A stretch of DNA of 42,183 nucleotides from Nodularia spumigena CCY9414 (GCF_000340565.2 NZ_CP007203.1:295572-337754), one strand, 5' to 3'. Shown: positions 9,097 to 17,664, numbered from the stretch's first letter. The notes: generated by a model from the sequence alone, not told the origin. Program-made: numbers and translations.

Positions 9097-10476
9097 CTAA
9101 GTCGAAATCGACGCTGGGGGAATACTGCTATTAGAAGTTAATTCTGTATCGGCTGGCACATCGCCAACGCGCAGGATTTTTGCTCCTAGTTGCTGTAATT
9201 TCAGATCAATTCGATCATAGCCGCGATCAAGATGGTGTAATCCCTGAAATGTCGTTTCTCCTTCAGCAGCCAAGCCTGCTAAAACTAAGGCTGCCGATGC
9301 CCGTAAATCTGTGCCGATGACTGGTGCGCCCGATAACTTCGGCACTCCCCGGACGAAGGCGACATTGCCTTTAACGCGAATGTCTGCTCCCAAGCGATTC
9401 AACTCGGAGGCATGACGCAGGCGATTTTCAAAGACGGCTTCGTTGATTAAGCTGTCACCGTCTGCCACACTCAGTAAGGTCATAAATGGGGCTTGCATAT
9501 CTGTGGGAAAACCCGGATGAGGTAAGGTGTCAATGTCCCTAGCTCTGAGAGTTTCTGCGGGCAGGATACGTAAACAGTCTGGTGCATCCTCAATGATGGT
9601 TAAACCAATTTCTCGCAGTTTAGCAATTACTGCAATTAAATGGTTTGGTAACACTGGCGACAGACTAATTTCTGAACGAGTGATAGCTCCAGCAACTAAG
9701 AAAGTTCCCGCCTCAATGCGGTCAGGAATAATGCTGTAGTCAACAGAATGCAATTTGGGAACACCCAAGATTGTAATCTGACTGCTGCCTGCACCCTGAA
9801 TTTTGGCTCCCATCGCGTTACAGAAATTCGCCAAATCAACTACTTCCGGCTCCCGTGCAGCGTTCTCTATAATGGTTTCACCATCTGCGAGGGTGGCGGC
9901 CATCATTAAAGTTTCCGTTGCTCCTACACTGGGGCTATCTAGGTAGATTTTGGCTCCTTGTAGTCTGCCATTACTACCTGGAACATAAGCATTACAAATG
10001 CCATGTTCAATCTGCACTTCAGCGCCCATCGCTTGCAGTCCTCGGACGTGCAAATCAACTGGCCTGGCTCCGATGGCACAACCACCGGGTAATGGCATTT
10101 GTGCGGTTCCTAGCCGGGCTAATATTGCCCCAATGGCAAAAAAACTTGCTCGTAATTGGGTAACTAGTTCGTAGGGAGCTTTTGATGTGGTAATTTCGCT
10201 GGCGTTGATATCTAAAATGTCGCCTTGTCTTGTGAGGCGAACACCTAACGCTGATAAAACCTGACTCATCCGCTCTACGTCCGCCAATAAGGGAACGTTG
10301 CGGATGCGACAATCACCTGAACACAGCAAGGAGCCAGCCATGATTACCAGTGCGGAATTTTTAGCACCACTGATTTTTACATGACCTCGCAAAGGATGCC
10401 CACCCCAGATTTGCAAGACTGAGGAGTCTGCTTCGGGAGAAAGCTTGGCATCTGGTAAACTGCTAGAAGGATTAAT
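9097..10476 (-). CDS. murA: UDP-N-acetylglucosamine 1-carboxyvinyltransferase MurA, apparent AUU start
   Basis: MurA transfers enolpyruvate from PEP to UDP-GlcNAc, the first committed step of peptidoglycan synthesis in the cytoplasm. Visible signatures: [13 protein letters not shown] (substrate-binding Lys-Asn), [15 protein letters not shown] with the PEP-binding catalytic Cys, and [10 protein letters not shown] with the catalytic Asp. Start choice: the first canonical codon in frame is TTG at 10416, which has no ribosome site and begins directly at the fold (LQIWGGHPL). The frame is open upstream as [19 protein letters not shown], preceded by ATT at 10476, and GGAGG lies exactly 7 nt before this ATT, with an in-frame stop further up. 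I therefore propose an AUU start (459 residues); a mutated ATG is the alternative. Confidence 0.93.
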   Translation of the reverse strand: MNPSSSLPDAKLSPEADSSVLQIWGGHPLRGHVKISGAKNSALVIMAGSLLCSGDCRIRNVPLLADVERMSQVLSALGVRLTRQGDILDINASEITTSKAPYELVTQLRASFFAIGAILARLGTAQMPLPGGCAIGARPVDLHVRGLQAMGAEVQIEHGICNAYVPGSNGRLQGAKIYLDSPSVGATETLMMAATLADGETIIENAAREPEVVDLANFCNAMGAKIQGAGSSQITILGVPKLHSVDYSIIPDRIEAGTFLVAGAITRSEISLSPVLPNHLIAVIAKLREIGLTIIEDAPDCLRILPAETLRARDIDTLPHPGFPTDMQAPFMTLLSVADGDSLINEAVFENRLRHASELNRLGADIRVKGNVAFVRGVPKLSGAPVIGTDLRASAALVLAGLAAEGETTFQGLHHLDRGYDRIDLKLQQLGAKILRVGDVPADTELTSNSSIPPASIST

Positions 10477-10483
10477 AAGCCTA

Positions 10484-10488
10484 CCTCC
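10484..10488 (-). promoter_or_regulatory. Shine-Dalgarno site that decides the murA start
   Basis: GGAGG on the reverse strand with a 7-nt spacer (taggctt) to ATT AAT CCT. No ATG, GTG or TTG is in frame within the right distance, so this site favours non-canonical AUU initiation. Confidence 0.6.
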
Positions 10489-10760
10489 AAAAACAATACA
10501 TAATTTTATAGCTTATAAGTTGGTTTTGATTCTACAGTAAAGAGTTGGTTTGTCTACATTTTGTCTGACATCTTGTATAAATAATTTGGGATTTAGATAA
10601 GAATTAAAGTCTGTAATCAAGCTGTCGCAAGGCTTATGGAGATTTTATATTTTTATCTGGATAAAAATATAAGAAAGATAACAGAATTATTTCGCGATCG
10701 CACTTGACAAAGATAAATATTTAAGTAATAGTAATAAATTGTCGATACAAATCGATGCAA

Positions 10761-10841
10761 GCGGAACTGGCGGAATGGCAGACGCGCTAGATTCAGGTTC
10801 TAGTGCCGCAAGGCTTCCGGGTTCAAGTCCCGGGTTCCGCA
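10761..10841 (+). tRNA. tRNA-Leu (CAG)
   Basis: Acceptor GCGGAAC pairs with GTTCCGC, discriminator A; anticodon stem CTAGA/TCTAG with loop TTCAGGT, anticodon CAG; class II variable arm; T arm GGTTCAAGTCC. Length 81 nt; CCA not encoded. Confidence 0.95.
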
Positions 10842-10873
10842 TATTAATTTGGGTTTAATTCCAAATCGTCATT

Positions 10874-11659
10874 GTGTTAACAAGTCTACAAAACTCTTTA
10901 GTCAAACAAATTCGCAAGCTGCACTCTACTAAGGAGCGTCACAAGCAGCAATTGTGTTTACTGGAAGGAACACACCTGTTGCAAGAGGCTTGTGTGGTGA
11001 ATTATCCCCTGGTGACAGTGTGTTGTACTCCAGAATGGCAAACAGCTCACCCGGAACTCTGGGAAGCAGCTTGTAGCCACAGTGACAGGGTGGAAATTGT
11101 TAGTAAGGAAATTTTAGCAGCGATCGCCACCACAGTCCAACCAGATGGTGTAGTTGCTACAGCCCAAAGGGCGATTAATCAAACTCAAGTCCCTTTTACT
11201 GGTTTAGTTCTAGCCTTGGAAACTATCCAAGATCCTGGTAATCTAGGGACTATAATTCGCACGGCTGCGGCTACTGGTGCAACGGGGTTATGGCTGAGTG
11301 ACGATAGTGTAGATTTAGATAGTCCTAAAGTTTTACGGGCTTCTGCGGGTCAGTGGTTTCGCGTCGCTACAGCAGTTAGTCAAGATTTGAAAGCGACAAT
11401 ACAGCAAAGTCAGCAAGCCGGAATGCAGGTAGTAGCAACTTTACCCACGGCAAATTTAACTTACTGGGATGTAGACTGGCGAAAACCCAGTTTAATTTTA
11501 CTGGGTAATGAAGGGGCTGGTTTGTCGCCAGATTTAGCTAGCATGGCAGACAAGCAGGTGAAAATACCTCTGAGTTCAGGAGTAGAATCTTTGAATGTGG
11601 CGATCGCAGCTGCTTTAATGATGTATGAAGCTCAACGGCAAATAATTCATAATTCGTAG
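10874..11659 (+). CDS. SpoU/TrmH-family RNA 2'-O-methyltransferase
   Basis: A 261-residue SPOUT methyltransferase that would 2'-O-methylate a ribose in rRNA or tRNA. The N-terminal substrate-binding domain reads LTSLQNSLVKQIRKLHSTKERHKQ and LLEGTHLLQEA. The C-terminal trefoil-knot domain shows the three SpoU motifs: ALETIQDPGNLGTIIRTAAA, LILLGNEGAGLS, and IPLSSGVESLNVAIAAALMMYEA. The start is GTG 10874, 32 nt after the tRNA-Leu gene, so it may be co-transcribed with it. The specific target (RlmB-like or TsnR-like) cannot be told from sequence alone. Confidence 0.92.
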   Translation: MLTSLQNSLVKQIRKLHSTKERHKQQLCLLEGTHLLQEACVVNYPLVTVCCTPEWQTAHPELWEAACSHSDRVEIVSKEILAAIATTVQPDGVVATAQRAINQTQVPFTGLVLALETIQDPGNLGTIIRTAAATGATGLWLSDDSVDLDSPKVLRASAGQWFRVATAVSQDLKATIQQSQQAGMQVVATLPTANLTYWDVDWRKPSLILLGNEGAGLSPDLASMADKQVKIPLSSGVESLNVAIAAALMMYEAQRQIIHNS

Positions 11660-11662
11660 ATC

Positions 11663-11911
11663 CTATTTTTGCTCTTTTTTGTCAAGATATTCTTCAATAT
11701 CAGCAACAGCATCCTCTAACTCTGCTAAATCAATATCTGTTAAATCTTCAATGAGTTCGGCTTGATTTCTACTGCTATGAGCAAGTTTTGGTTTCGCTTC
11801 ATCTTCAGTGGCACTTTCTTGTAAGATATTATCTAAATACTCTAAAGATTTCTGCAACTCTTGATCTGCGCCGTGACCCTGTTTGTGCTGATTTTGCTCC
11901 ATAATGATCAT
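11663..11911 (-). CDS. Small acidic hypothetical protein
   Basis: An 82-residue, strongly acidic, soluble protein (DLTDIDLAELEDAVADIEEY). Start could be ATG 11911 or the ATG three codons in (MEQNQHKQGHG). It is predicted helical with no cysteine, signal or membrane segment, and no family is recognised. It converges with the SpoU gene, leaving 3 bp between stops, which is a tight tail-to-tail arrangement with no room for separate terminators. Confidence 0.65.
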   Translation of the reverse strand: MIIMEQNQHKQGHGADQELQKSLEYLDNILQESATEDEAKPKLAHSSRNQAELIEDLTDIDLAELEDAVADIEEYLDKKEQK

Positions 11912-12110
11912 TATTGATGTAAAAATCCTGATTTGGTAGCGTAATCTTGATGGCTATTTCTATAGATGTAAATTTTGTATGATTTATAACTTTAAATTTC
12001 GTTTAGCTGCAAAAAGCCAATGATACTGTATCAAGTCTATACATTAAATATGCGGACGGCAAGTTAAGTCGCATTAAAATGGACTTTAGCTATTAGTGGA
12101 AATATGATGA

Positions 12111-12164
12111 GGGCGGGTTCACAGATATCATTCATGATTAAGCGGGATATTGGTAAACCCGCCC
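12111..12164. repeat. Inverted repeat after the gene at 12165
   Basis: GGGCGGGTT at 12111-12119 pairs with AACCCGCCC at 12156-12164 around a 36-nt loop. It begins directly after the stop of the reverse-strand gene, so it may act as its 3' hairpin, but there is no T tract. Confidence 0.5.
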
Positions 12165-12602
12165 CTAGGTGTTTGTTGGGGAAATATTATGAGCATTCTG
12201 AAGCCGTTCTCTAATTACCATTAGTTGCTCTTGGTTACTAATGGGGGAACGTGGCGCTGGTAGTTCGGTGTTAGGCCAGTTAGGTAAATCGTTGCAAGGA
12301 CATAACAAAGCCGGCATACCAAGGCTTCGCATGGGGACTGGCATTTCACAACGACCACAAGCGGTCACTTCCCAAGCTGGTGTGAGTAGTTCGCGAATGG
12401 TTTCATCAGTACCCTCCAGGTAACAGTCACCTGTGGTGTGGGAGAGAATTGTTTGCCAACATTCTTCAAATTCTACACTATAGCGATCGCCTTTCAAAAC
12501 TGGTTGGGGCAAAAAGGTTGCCTTACCATTGCCAACTACGACTTTCTTACCCAACTGAAACCAGTAGGCAAGATACTCTTTAACTTCTTGTTTGGTTGCC
12601 AT
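12165..12602 (-). CDS. Conserved cyanobacterial hypothetical protein with clustered cysteines
   Basis: A 145-residue soluble protein, MATKQEVKEYLAYWFQLGK. The C-terminal half holds CGRCEMP and, 18 residues on, LLCPCNDLPNWPN, a CxxC...CxC pattern that could bind zinc or a metal cluster. The N-terminal half (QLGKKVVVGNGKATFLPQP) looks like a small beta domain. I do not recognise a characterised family. It is followed upstream by cobU in the same direction with a 51-bp gap, so co-transcription is possible. Confidence 0.78.
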   Translation of the reverse strand: MATKQEVKEYLAYWFQLGKKVVVGNGKATFLPQPVLKGDRYSVEFEECWQTILSHTTGDCYLEGTDETIRELLTPAWEVTACGRCEMPVPMRSLGMPALLCPCNDLPNWPNTELPAPRSPISNQEQLMVIRERLQNAHNISPTNT

Positions 12603-12653
12603 ATCACAATTTTAAATTTTTTACCGGAGATTTTTCAGTTGGAATACTTAATT

Positions 12654-13208
12654 TTAAATTAAATTTTGAGAACTGGGTAATGGTGTCCCCAAAACGCTGA
12701 GATTGAGAACATGACCGCCAGTGACTAAATAAACAGGTTGACAAATAGCACCTAACTGGCGGATGAGAGAACCCAAGCGATCGCGGAACAGGCGACCCAG
12801 AGGATAAGCTGGAATTACGCCCCAACCTGTTTCTTCCGCCACAAATACCAGATCAGCTGCTACCAGTTCCACAGTTTCTAAGAACTCAGCCTGAGTATTT
12901 TTCCAGGTATCCTGATCTTGTTCCAAAAGATTAGCTACCCAAGTACCCAAAGAATCAACTAAAAGGCAGGTATTTGGCTTGGCATCAGCCAGAGTGTCCG
13001 ATAATTGCACAGGGACTAAAAGCGTTAGCCAATCTGAAGGGCGACGTTTTTGGTGTTCTTGAATACGTTTTTGCCATTCGGTATCGGCTGGATTTTCCGT
13101 TGCTGTGGCTACATAAACAACAGTTTTTCCGGACTGTATTGCCAGAGTTTCTGCCCATTCACTTTTACCAGACCTTGCTGGTCCGGTGACTAAAATAACT
13201 TTACCCAA
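12654..13208 (-). CDS. cobU: Adenosylcobinamide kinase / adenosylcobinamide-phosphate guanylyltransferase
   Basis: CobU phosphorylates adenosylcobinamide and then attaches GMP, in assembly of the lower nucleotide loop of cobalamin. At 184 residues it has the family length. The P-loop is GPARSGKS at residues 9-16. Further signatures are VYVATA, RIQEHQKRRPSDW with the His that becomes guanylylated, LLVDSLGTWVANLL, and the conserved VFVAEETGWGVIP and GRLFRDRLGSLIRQL. The start is TTG 13208, supported by AAGGA about 7 nt upstream. No other cob gene and no cobalamin riboswitch is seen nearby. Confidence 0.95.
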   Translation of the reverse strand: MGKVILVTGPARSGKSEWAETLAIQSGKTVVYVATATENPADTEWQKRIQEHQKRRPSDWLTLLVPVQLSDTLADAKPNTCLLVDSLGTWVANLLEQDQDTWKNTQAEFLETVELVAADLVFVAEETGWGVIPAYPLGRLFRDRLGSLIRQLGAICQPVYLVTGGHVLNLSVLGTPLPSSQNLI

Positions 13209-13370
13209 AGCTGTATCCTTCTATCACTGCTATTATTTGTTGCTAATAACGTTCACAAAATAAAATTAGCGCCATCATTATCATTTATGCCAAAATTGGC
13301 TCAAGCGATCAATCTAACCACCCCATGCTGAATTATTCAACAGTGGGGATAACACGTTTGAGGATATGTT

Positions 13371-13778
13371 TGTCAGTAACCCAGCCCTAAAGGGACTGGG
13401 CTTGTAAGAGTAATCAAGCAAGCCGTACTGACCAGACCACCCTGAGCGCAGTCGTAAAGCCTACGGCATAGCTCCCGGCTAGGGTAGCCGTTATTTGAGT
13501 CACGACACCCTGTGGATGCGTAGCTAGTCCCCTGCTCTGTCGCTTGTGATTAAACAGTTCTAAGGTAACAGTTACAGTGTTGCAAGCCTAACAAGCTCTG
13601 ATAACAGGTCAAAGCTAACATTACTGGAACAGCAAGGCAATTCTCGGCATACAGAGAAGATGGTAAATACTGTTCCTCTATTTACCACACCCCGCAAGGG
13701 GACTGCGACTAAAGTCGCTCGTGCCGCTTCCCTCTCAGCACGCTTCGTGACTGAGTTTCCCGCATACCGTGAGGTCTT
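13371..13778 (+). ncRNA. Probable orphan IscB omegaRNA (HEARO-like structured RNA)
   Basis: This gene-free stretch is dense in hairpins. It begins with CCCAGCCC-TAAA-GGGACTGGG (13380-13400). Later stems are TGGTAAATA/TATTTACCA (13661-13669 and 13679-13687), CCCCgcaaGGGG and GCGACtaaaGTCGC. The decisive point is bases 13591-13625, starting acaagctctgataacagg and ending in aacattac, which match the 55 nt just before the iscB start at the right edge of this window (reverse strand) at about 29 of 35 positions. In IscB loci that upstream region is the omegaRNA, also known as HEARO, which carries the guide at its 5' end. Here no iscB follows; instead an unrelated gene begins at 13779. Exact RNA ends are not known, and the guide would lie at or just before 13371-13380. 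Confidence 0.65.
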
Positions 13779-14582
13779 ATGAAAACAGGTTTAAAACGTA
13801 TTGAGGCAACTTTACATGATTTAGGGCATCGTAGCACTGCCCCTAGTGATGCGGGTGATTCCTTAAAGTCGTCTTTTTCCTTTAGAATTAGCGTGGGAGC
13901 AACTGAATCAACAGCCAGTGCAGATGATAGCTCATCGGCAAAACAGACTGAGGAAGTCACTACAGAATCGCCAAATTATGATTCTGGTAATCCCAATTTA
14001 TTTCTTCAGCATGACTCTGTGCAAACCTTTCCCGCACAAGAAATTGGTGGTAAAACACCCAGCCTACCCAAATTCAAAAATCCTAGCTTCAGTAGCCATC
14101 GTCACGGGGCTAATCCGGCATTAGCAATGAATATATTGCAAGAAATTCAGCAACATATCGCCGGTTGGCAGGTAGAATTACAAACGATCTTGCAGCAACT
14201 TCAGGATATTTACTTAGAAGGTCCGATTGTTAATGGCTGGTTAGAATCCAATCTCAAAGAACCAGGACAGGGAGGAACTTCTACACTCCGACATGGGGAA
14301 GTTGTCCACCTGATGGACTATGTGGAAGAAATTTGTACAACAAATAATCAGAAAGTATCTGAGGAATCCACTCGTGCTGGTTATCGCCTTTGTGGTTTGG
14401 ATGCTTCTGGTCAAGTCTGGTCACGTCCTTGTCCATCAGAGCAATTACCGATTGTGAGTATGGCGATCGCTCGTCACCAAAAATTACGCCAACTATTGGG
14501 GCGCAAGCAGTATCTAGAAACCCGCCTGAGTCAATTGGCAGAAACTCTGGTAGTCTTACACAGTAATATTCAACAGGTTTGA
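13779..14582 (+). CDS. Hypothetical protein downstream of the omegaRNA-like region
   Basis: A 267-residue frame. The C-terminal 150 residues look like a real, helical, cyanobacterial protein (MNILQEIQQHIAGWQVELQ, then GYRLCGLDASGQVWSRPCP, then LRQLLGRKQYLETRLSQLAE). The N-terminal 115 residues are Ser/Thr-rich, low in complexity and less convincing. ATG 13779 has GAGG 5 nt upstream, inside the end of the structured RNA, so that RNA would be its 5' leader. An internal start at MNILQEI (14127) is the alternative if the element inserted upstream and supplied a new start. No family recognised. Confidence 0.7.
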   Translation: MKTGLKRIEATLHDLGHRSTAPSDAGDSLKSSFSFRISVGATESTASADDSSSAKQTEEVTTESPNYDSGNPNLFLQHDSVQTFPAQEIGGKTPSLPKFKNPSFSSHRHGANPALAMNILQEIQQHIAGWQVELQTILQQLQDIYLEGPIVNGWLESNLKEPGQGGTSTLRHGEVVHLMDYVEEICTTNNQKVSEESTRAGYRLCGLDASGQVWSRPCPSEQLPIVSMAIARHQKLRQLLGRKQYLETRLSQLAETLVVLHSNIQQV

Positions 14583-14643
14583 GTAGAACCTGAAAACGAA
14601 ATTTTACTCAAGTTGACAAATTACTGAATTGAAAATCTATCCT

Positions 14644-15576
14644 ATGCCAGATAACCAAATCTCTGCCATCATCTGTACTCACAATCGTGATACCTACTTA
14701 GGCGCGGCGATTGATAGTTTGTTGGCACAGGATTTTTCGGCTGAGTTTGAAGTTGTGGTTGTGGATAATGGGTCTAGCGATCGCACTCGTGAAGTTGTAG
14801 AACAAAGACTGGGGAATCCCCGTGTTAAATATGTCTTTGAACCTACCATTGGTTTATCTGTAGCCCGCAATACTGGCGCAAGAGTTGCGAGTGGGGAGAT
14901 TTTGGCTTATTTAGATGATGATGCTGTAGCTAGTGTTTCCTGGCTGCAAGTTTTGTCTGCTGCCTATGAGCATAACTCTCAACTGGCGATCGCTGGTGGC
15001 AAAGTTACTCTTTTATGGCCGCCCAACATCGAACCACCACACTGGCTATCTCCTGGGTTAGCTGGGAATTTAGGAGCATACGATTTAGGCGATCGCATGA
15101 TATACATTCAGCAGCCAGGTTTAACCCCTAGAGGCTTGAATTACTCCCTACGCCGCAGTTTTCTGGAGGAAATAGAGGGTTTTGACCCTCATCTCGGTCG
15201 AGTCGGAAAAAACTTACTATCTAACGAAGAACTGCAAATGACAGAATTTGCCCTCCAGCGTGGTTGGCAAGTTGCATACCTTCCCCAAGCCTTAGTGGCT
15301 CACAATGTCGCTCCCGAACGCCTCAAACGCTCCTGGTTCTTAAATCGCGGCTGGTGGCAGGGTATTAGTGAGTGCTATCGTGAACAACTGGCCGATCAAG
15401 CCGATATGGGTCAGTTACAACGGGGTAGCGAGCGATTGTTGCGGGGTTTATACAAGGCATTAAAATATTATGCCAATCCGGCAGAACGTTTTGACAACCT
15501 TGTATATGCTTATGGGCAAATAGGTTATTTAAATGCAGCTATTCAAGGCTTACTATCCACAAATAAGAAACAATAA
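14644..15576 (+). CDS. Family 2 glycosyltransferase
   Basis: A GT-A fold sugar transferase. Its N-terminus ISAIICTHNRDTYLGAAIDS is typical of family 2; VVVVDNGSSDRT and GEILAYLDDDAVAS hold the nucleotide-sugar and metal-binding acidic residues (DDD), and NEELQMTEFALQRGWQVAYLP is the usual acceptor-side region. Length 310 residues; no membrane helices, so it acts in the cytoplasm or at the membrane surface. I chose ATG 14644 (MPDNQISA) over the TTG at 14629. It likely builds an exopolysaccharide or glycolipid together with the acyltransferase gene 38 bp downstream in the same direction. Acceptor and donor are unknown. Confidence 0.9.
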   Translation: MPDNQISAIICTHNRDTYLGAAIDSLLAQDFSAEFEVVVVDNGSSDRTREVVEQRLGNPRVKYVFEPTIGLSVARNTGARVASGEILAYLDDDAVASVSWLQVLSAAYEHNSQLAIAGGKVTLLWPPNIEPPHWLSPGLAGNLGAYDLGDRMIYIQQPGLTPRGLNYSLRRSFLEEIEGFDPHLGRVGKNLLSNEELQMTEFALQRGWQVAYLPQALVAHNVAPERLKRSWFLNRGWWQGISECYREQLADQADMGQLQRGSERLLRGLYKALKYYANPAERFDNLVYAYGQIGYLNAAIQGLLSTNKKQ

Positions 15577-15614
15577 CCTGTTTCTCATGACCAATGACCA
15601 ATGACTAATAACTA

Positions 15615-16178
15615 ATGATTAATGATGAATCTTTCGTAGATTTACGTAAGTATGACCAATCCTGGTTTGATCGGGGGCGGCCAGGCTGGTATATTTTCTT
15701 ATGGTGGTTTGTGCAGGCGATCGCTTTTCCCCTGACTCCTCATTCTTGCAATAGTTGGCGTTCTACTATATTACGATTATTTGGCGCGAAAATTGGCAAA
15801 AATGTCTTAATTAGACCTACAGCCCGTTTTACCTACCCTTGGAAAGTTACCATTGGCGACTACAGTTGGATTGGTGATGATGTAGTCTTCTACAGTCTCG
15901 ATGAAATTCGCATCGGTGAACACTGCGTAATTTCACATAAAAGTTACCTTTGTACTGGTACTCATGATATTCAAGATCCTGCCTTTGGGTTGAAAACAGG
16001 AAGTATTATCATTGGTAATGGGGTGTGGGTAGCAGCAGATTGTTTTGTGAGTACAGGAGTAAAAATTGGTTCTAACGCCGTGATTGGCGCTCGTAGTAGT
16101 GTTTTTACTGATATGCCACCAGGACAGGTGTGTTGGGGAAGTCCTTGTTCTCCTCAATATGCTAGGCTGAAAAATTAG
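15615..16178 (+). CDS. WcaF-like hexapeptide-repeat O-acetyltransferase
   Basis: A 187-residue left-handed beta-helix acyltransferase. The N-terminal part (RPGWYIFLWWFVQAIAFPLT, then RLFGAKIGKNVLIRPTARF) is characteristic of putative colanic acid acetyltransferases of the WcaF group. Hexapeptide turns follow: VTIGDYSWIGDDVVF, IRIGEHCVISH, IIIGNGVWVAADCF, VKIGSNAVIGARSSV. The catalytic His sits in TGTHDIQDP. It follows the family 2 glycosyltransferase closely, so the pair probably modifies one surface polysaccharide. The interval between them contains ccaatga/ctaatga heptamer repeats. Confidence 0.92.
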   Translation: MINDESFVDLRKYDQSWFDRGRPGWYIFLWWFVQAIAFPLTPHSCNSWRSTILRLFGAKIGKNVLIRPTARFTYPWKVTIGDYSWIGDDVVFYSLDEIRIGEHCVISHKSYLCTGTHDIQDPAFGLKTGSIIIGNGVWVAADCFVSTGVKIGSNAVIGARSSVFTDMPPGQVCWGSPCSPQYARLKN

Positions 16179-16333
16179 CAAATAGCAAAAATTAAACAAT
16201 TAAACATCTTGATTGCTCGCCGGTTCATTATTCTTATCTATATTGATTTACGCCGGGCGCAATGCAGCTATACTAACCTTTGGGGAGCTTCTTTGTGTGA
16301 TCATATCTGTTTTGCTGCTTCACAATCTCAAAG

Positions 16334-17239
16334 CTACTTCATTAATAGCTCAACTAATTTTTGAGTTATGGGGAAACCTGTTTGTTTCTCAAAGTGCAAA
16401 AACATGGGACTAGGATTGGCTTCCAGAAAAATATATTCTCCATTTGGTTTTAAACGCCAATCGATGGCTGTCCATTCTAGCATCAATATCTGAGCAATCT
16501 TTAAACATTGTTGCTCAACAGCAGCAGGTAACTTTACTGGTATTAACTCAGATTGAGTATCTTCCCGAAAATCTAATTGCCTAGAGCGAATTTCCGCACT
16601 ATAGATGGAATGGCCAATTACATAACTACGAATATTAGTACCTGGAATATATTCCTGTATTGTCACTGGAGAAATCCTCAAGACTAAATCTAATCGTTTT
16701 GAGTCTAAATGTTCTGGGGTCAATTTTTTAGTATGTGCGCCTCCATAAACAGGCTTAAAAATAGCTTGATCTAGATAATTAGTAAATTCAATAATTTGGT
16801 CTTTATCATTACTAATTAGTGTCTTGGGAATTGTCACTCCTATATTTTTTACCATATTTAATTGTAAAGGTTTCTCTTTATGAAGTTGATAAGCTTGCCA
16901 GGAATTTACCCACCGAGCCGGACAAGCTTGCATGAGAGAACGCAGAGCGCCCATTGAATCATTAGTAGCAACTATCTGTTGATGTTGATCTGGCAAAGAT
17001 GGCACAGCTACCCCAAAAAAAGTGCGCCAATAGACACTGTGTATATCTGTAATTTCTAATGAATGTCCTGAAGGTAAAATCAAACACCCTGTTGGTGTTC
17101 CTGGCTGCCAAGATAATTTCAAATGTTGCGGAAAAAGTGATGTATCTAAATAATTTGCTGTTGCACCTGCTGCTGTAATCGCCTGCTTAATAGCAACTGC
17201 ATGAACATCTTGAGAATTGCCTAAAATTAAAATATTCAT
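16334..17239 (-). CDS. Graspetide ATP-grasp macrocyclase (MvdD/PsnB-like)
   Basis: A 301-residue ATP-grasp ligase of the class that closes ester or amide side-chain rings in microviridin/plesiocin-type RiPPs. N-terminus MNILILGNSQDVHAVAIKQA is the pre-ATP-grasp Rossmann domain. The ATP-grasp core shows QLNMVKNIGVTIPKTLISND, AIFKPVYGGAHTKK (ATP-binding Lys), TIQEYIPGTNIRSYVIG, and AIDWRLKPNGEYIFLEANPS, where Glu and Asn bind magnesium, ending in KQTGFPI. This order matches the graspetide maturases rather than glutathione-synthetase enzymes. The precursor gene lies 425 bp upstream in the same direction; a MITE occupies that gap. It is convergent with the acetyltransferase gene. Confidence 0.88.
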   Translation of the reverse strand: MNILILGNSQDVHAVAIKQAITAAGATANYLDTSLFPQHLKLSWQPGTPTGCLILPSGHSLEITDIHSVYWRTFFGVAVPSLPDQHQQIVATNDSMGALRSLMQACPARWVNSWQAYQLHKEKPLQLNMVKNIGVTIPKTLISNDKDQIIEFTNYLDQAIFKPVYGGAHTKKLTPEHLDSKRLDLVLRISPVTIQEYIPGTNIRSYVIGHSIYSAEIRSRQLDFREDTQSELIPVKLPAAVEQQCLKIAQILMLEWTAIDWRLKPNGEYIFLEANPSPMFLHFEKQTGFPITQKLVELLMK

Positions 17240-17418
17240 GGGTCGATAAAATTTTTTGATAATTATTTACAACAAAATTAGATCACTGTCATAAGAAGAT
17301 GTGTGAAAATTATTCAGCCAAAATACAGTATTTTACAAGTCAATAAACTACACATTTTCATCTGATAAATCTTGTGCATTGGATACTTGAACAAATAAAG
17401 TCCGCCTGGGCGGACTAA

Positions 17419-17591
17419 GAGGATGTTTTAAAAGTTTTGGGCGAATATAATTCGCTACTACACAGGCCAAGTCCACCTGCGTGGACTGATGAAAAATCAA
17501 GGTTTGTAACCCGCGCAGGCGGGTTTAGTTTGTGTAGCCGCGACTTCTAGTCGCCAGGGCTAGTAATAATCGATACTTTACAAACATCCTC
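17419..17591. mobile_element. MITE, family B, with terminal inverted repeats and TAA target duplication
   Basis: Left end GAGGATGTTTtaaaAGTtt and right end, read inward on the other strand, GAGGATGTTTgtaAAGTat. Flanking bases are TAA at 17416-17418 and again at 17592-17594, a 3-bp duplication of the TNA kind used by some IS5-group elements. Inside are two hairpins, GTCCACctgcGTGGAC and AACCCGCgcagGCGGGTT, and no ORF. It lies between graspetide precursor and maturase genes. A similar palindrome, GTCCGCCtgGGCGGAC at 17399-17414, abuts it. Confidence 0.75.
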
Positions 17592-17664
17592 TAAGAACAA
17601 ATAAACTCAGCTGCTTCGCCGAAAGCTAGCTAATTTTGGTAGTTGACTTGAGTTTTCTAAATAA

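Noticed and set aside
14629-16178. Glycosyltransferase and acetyltransferase as graspetide tailoring enzymes
   Set aside because: They are on the opposite strand, convergent with the maturase, and look like a polysaccharide pair; an N-acetylating GNAT as in microviridin clusters is absent.
16213-16413. 66-codon hydrophobic ORF on the + strand
   Set aside because: Its second half is antisense to the graspetide ATP-grasp gene, it lacks a ribosome site and has no recognisable family.
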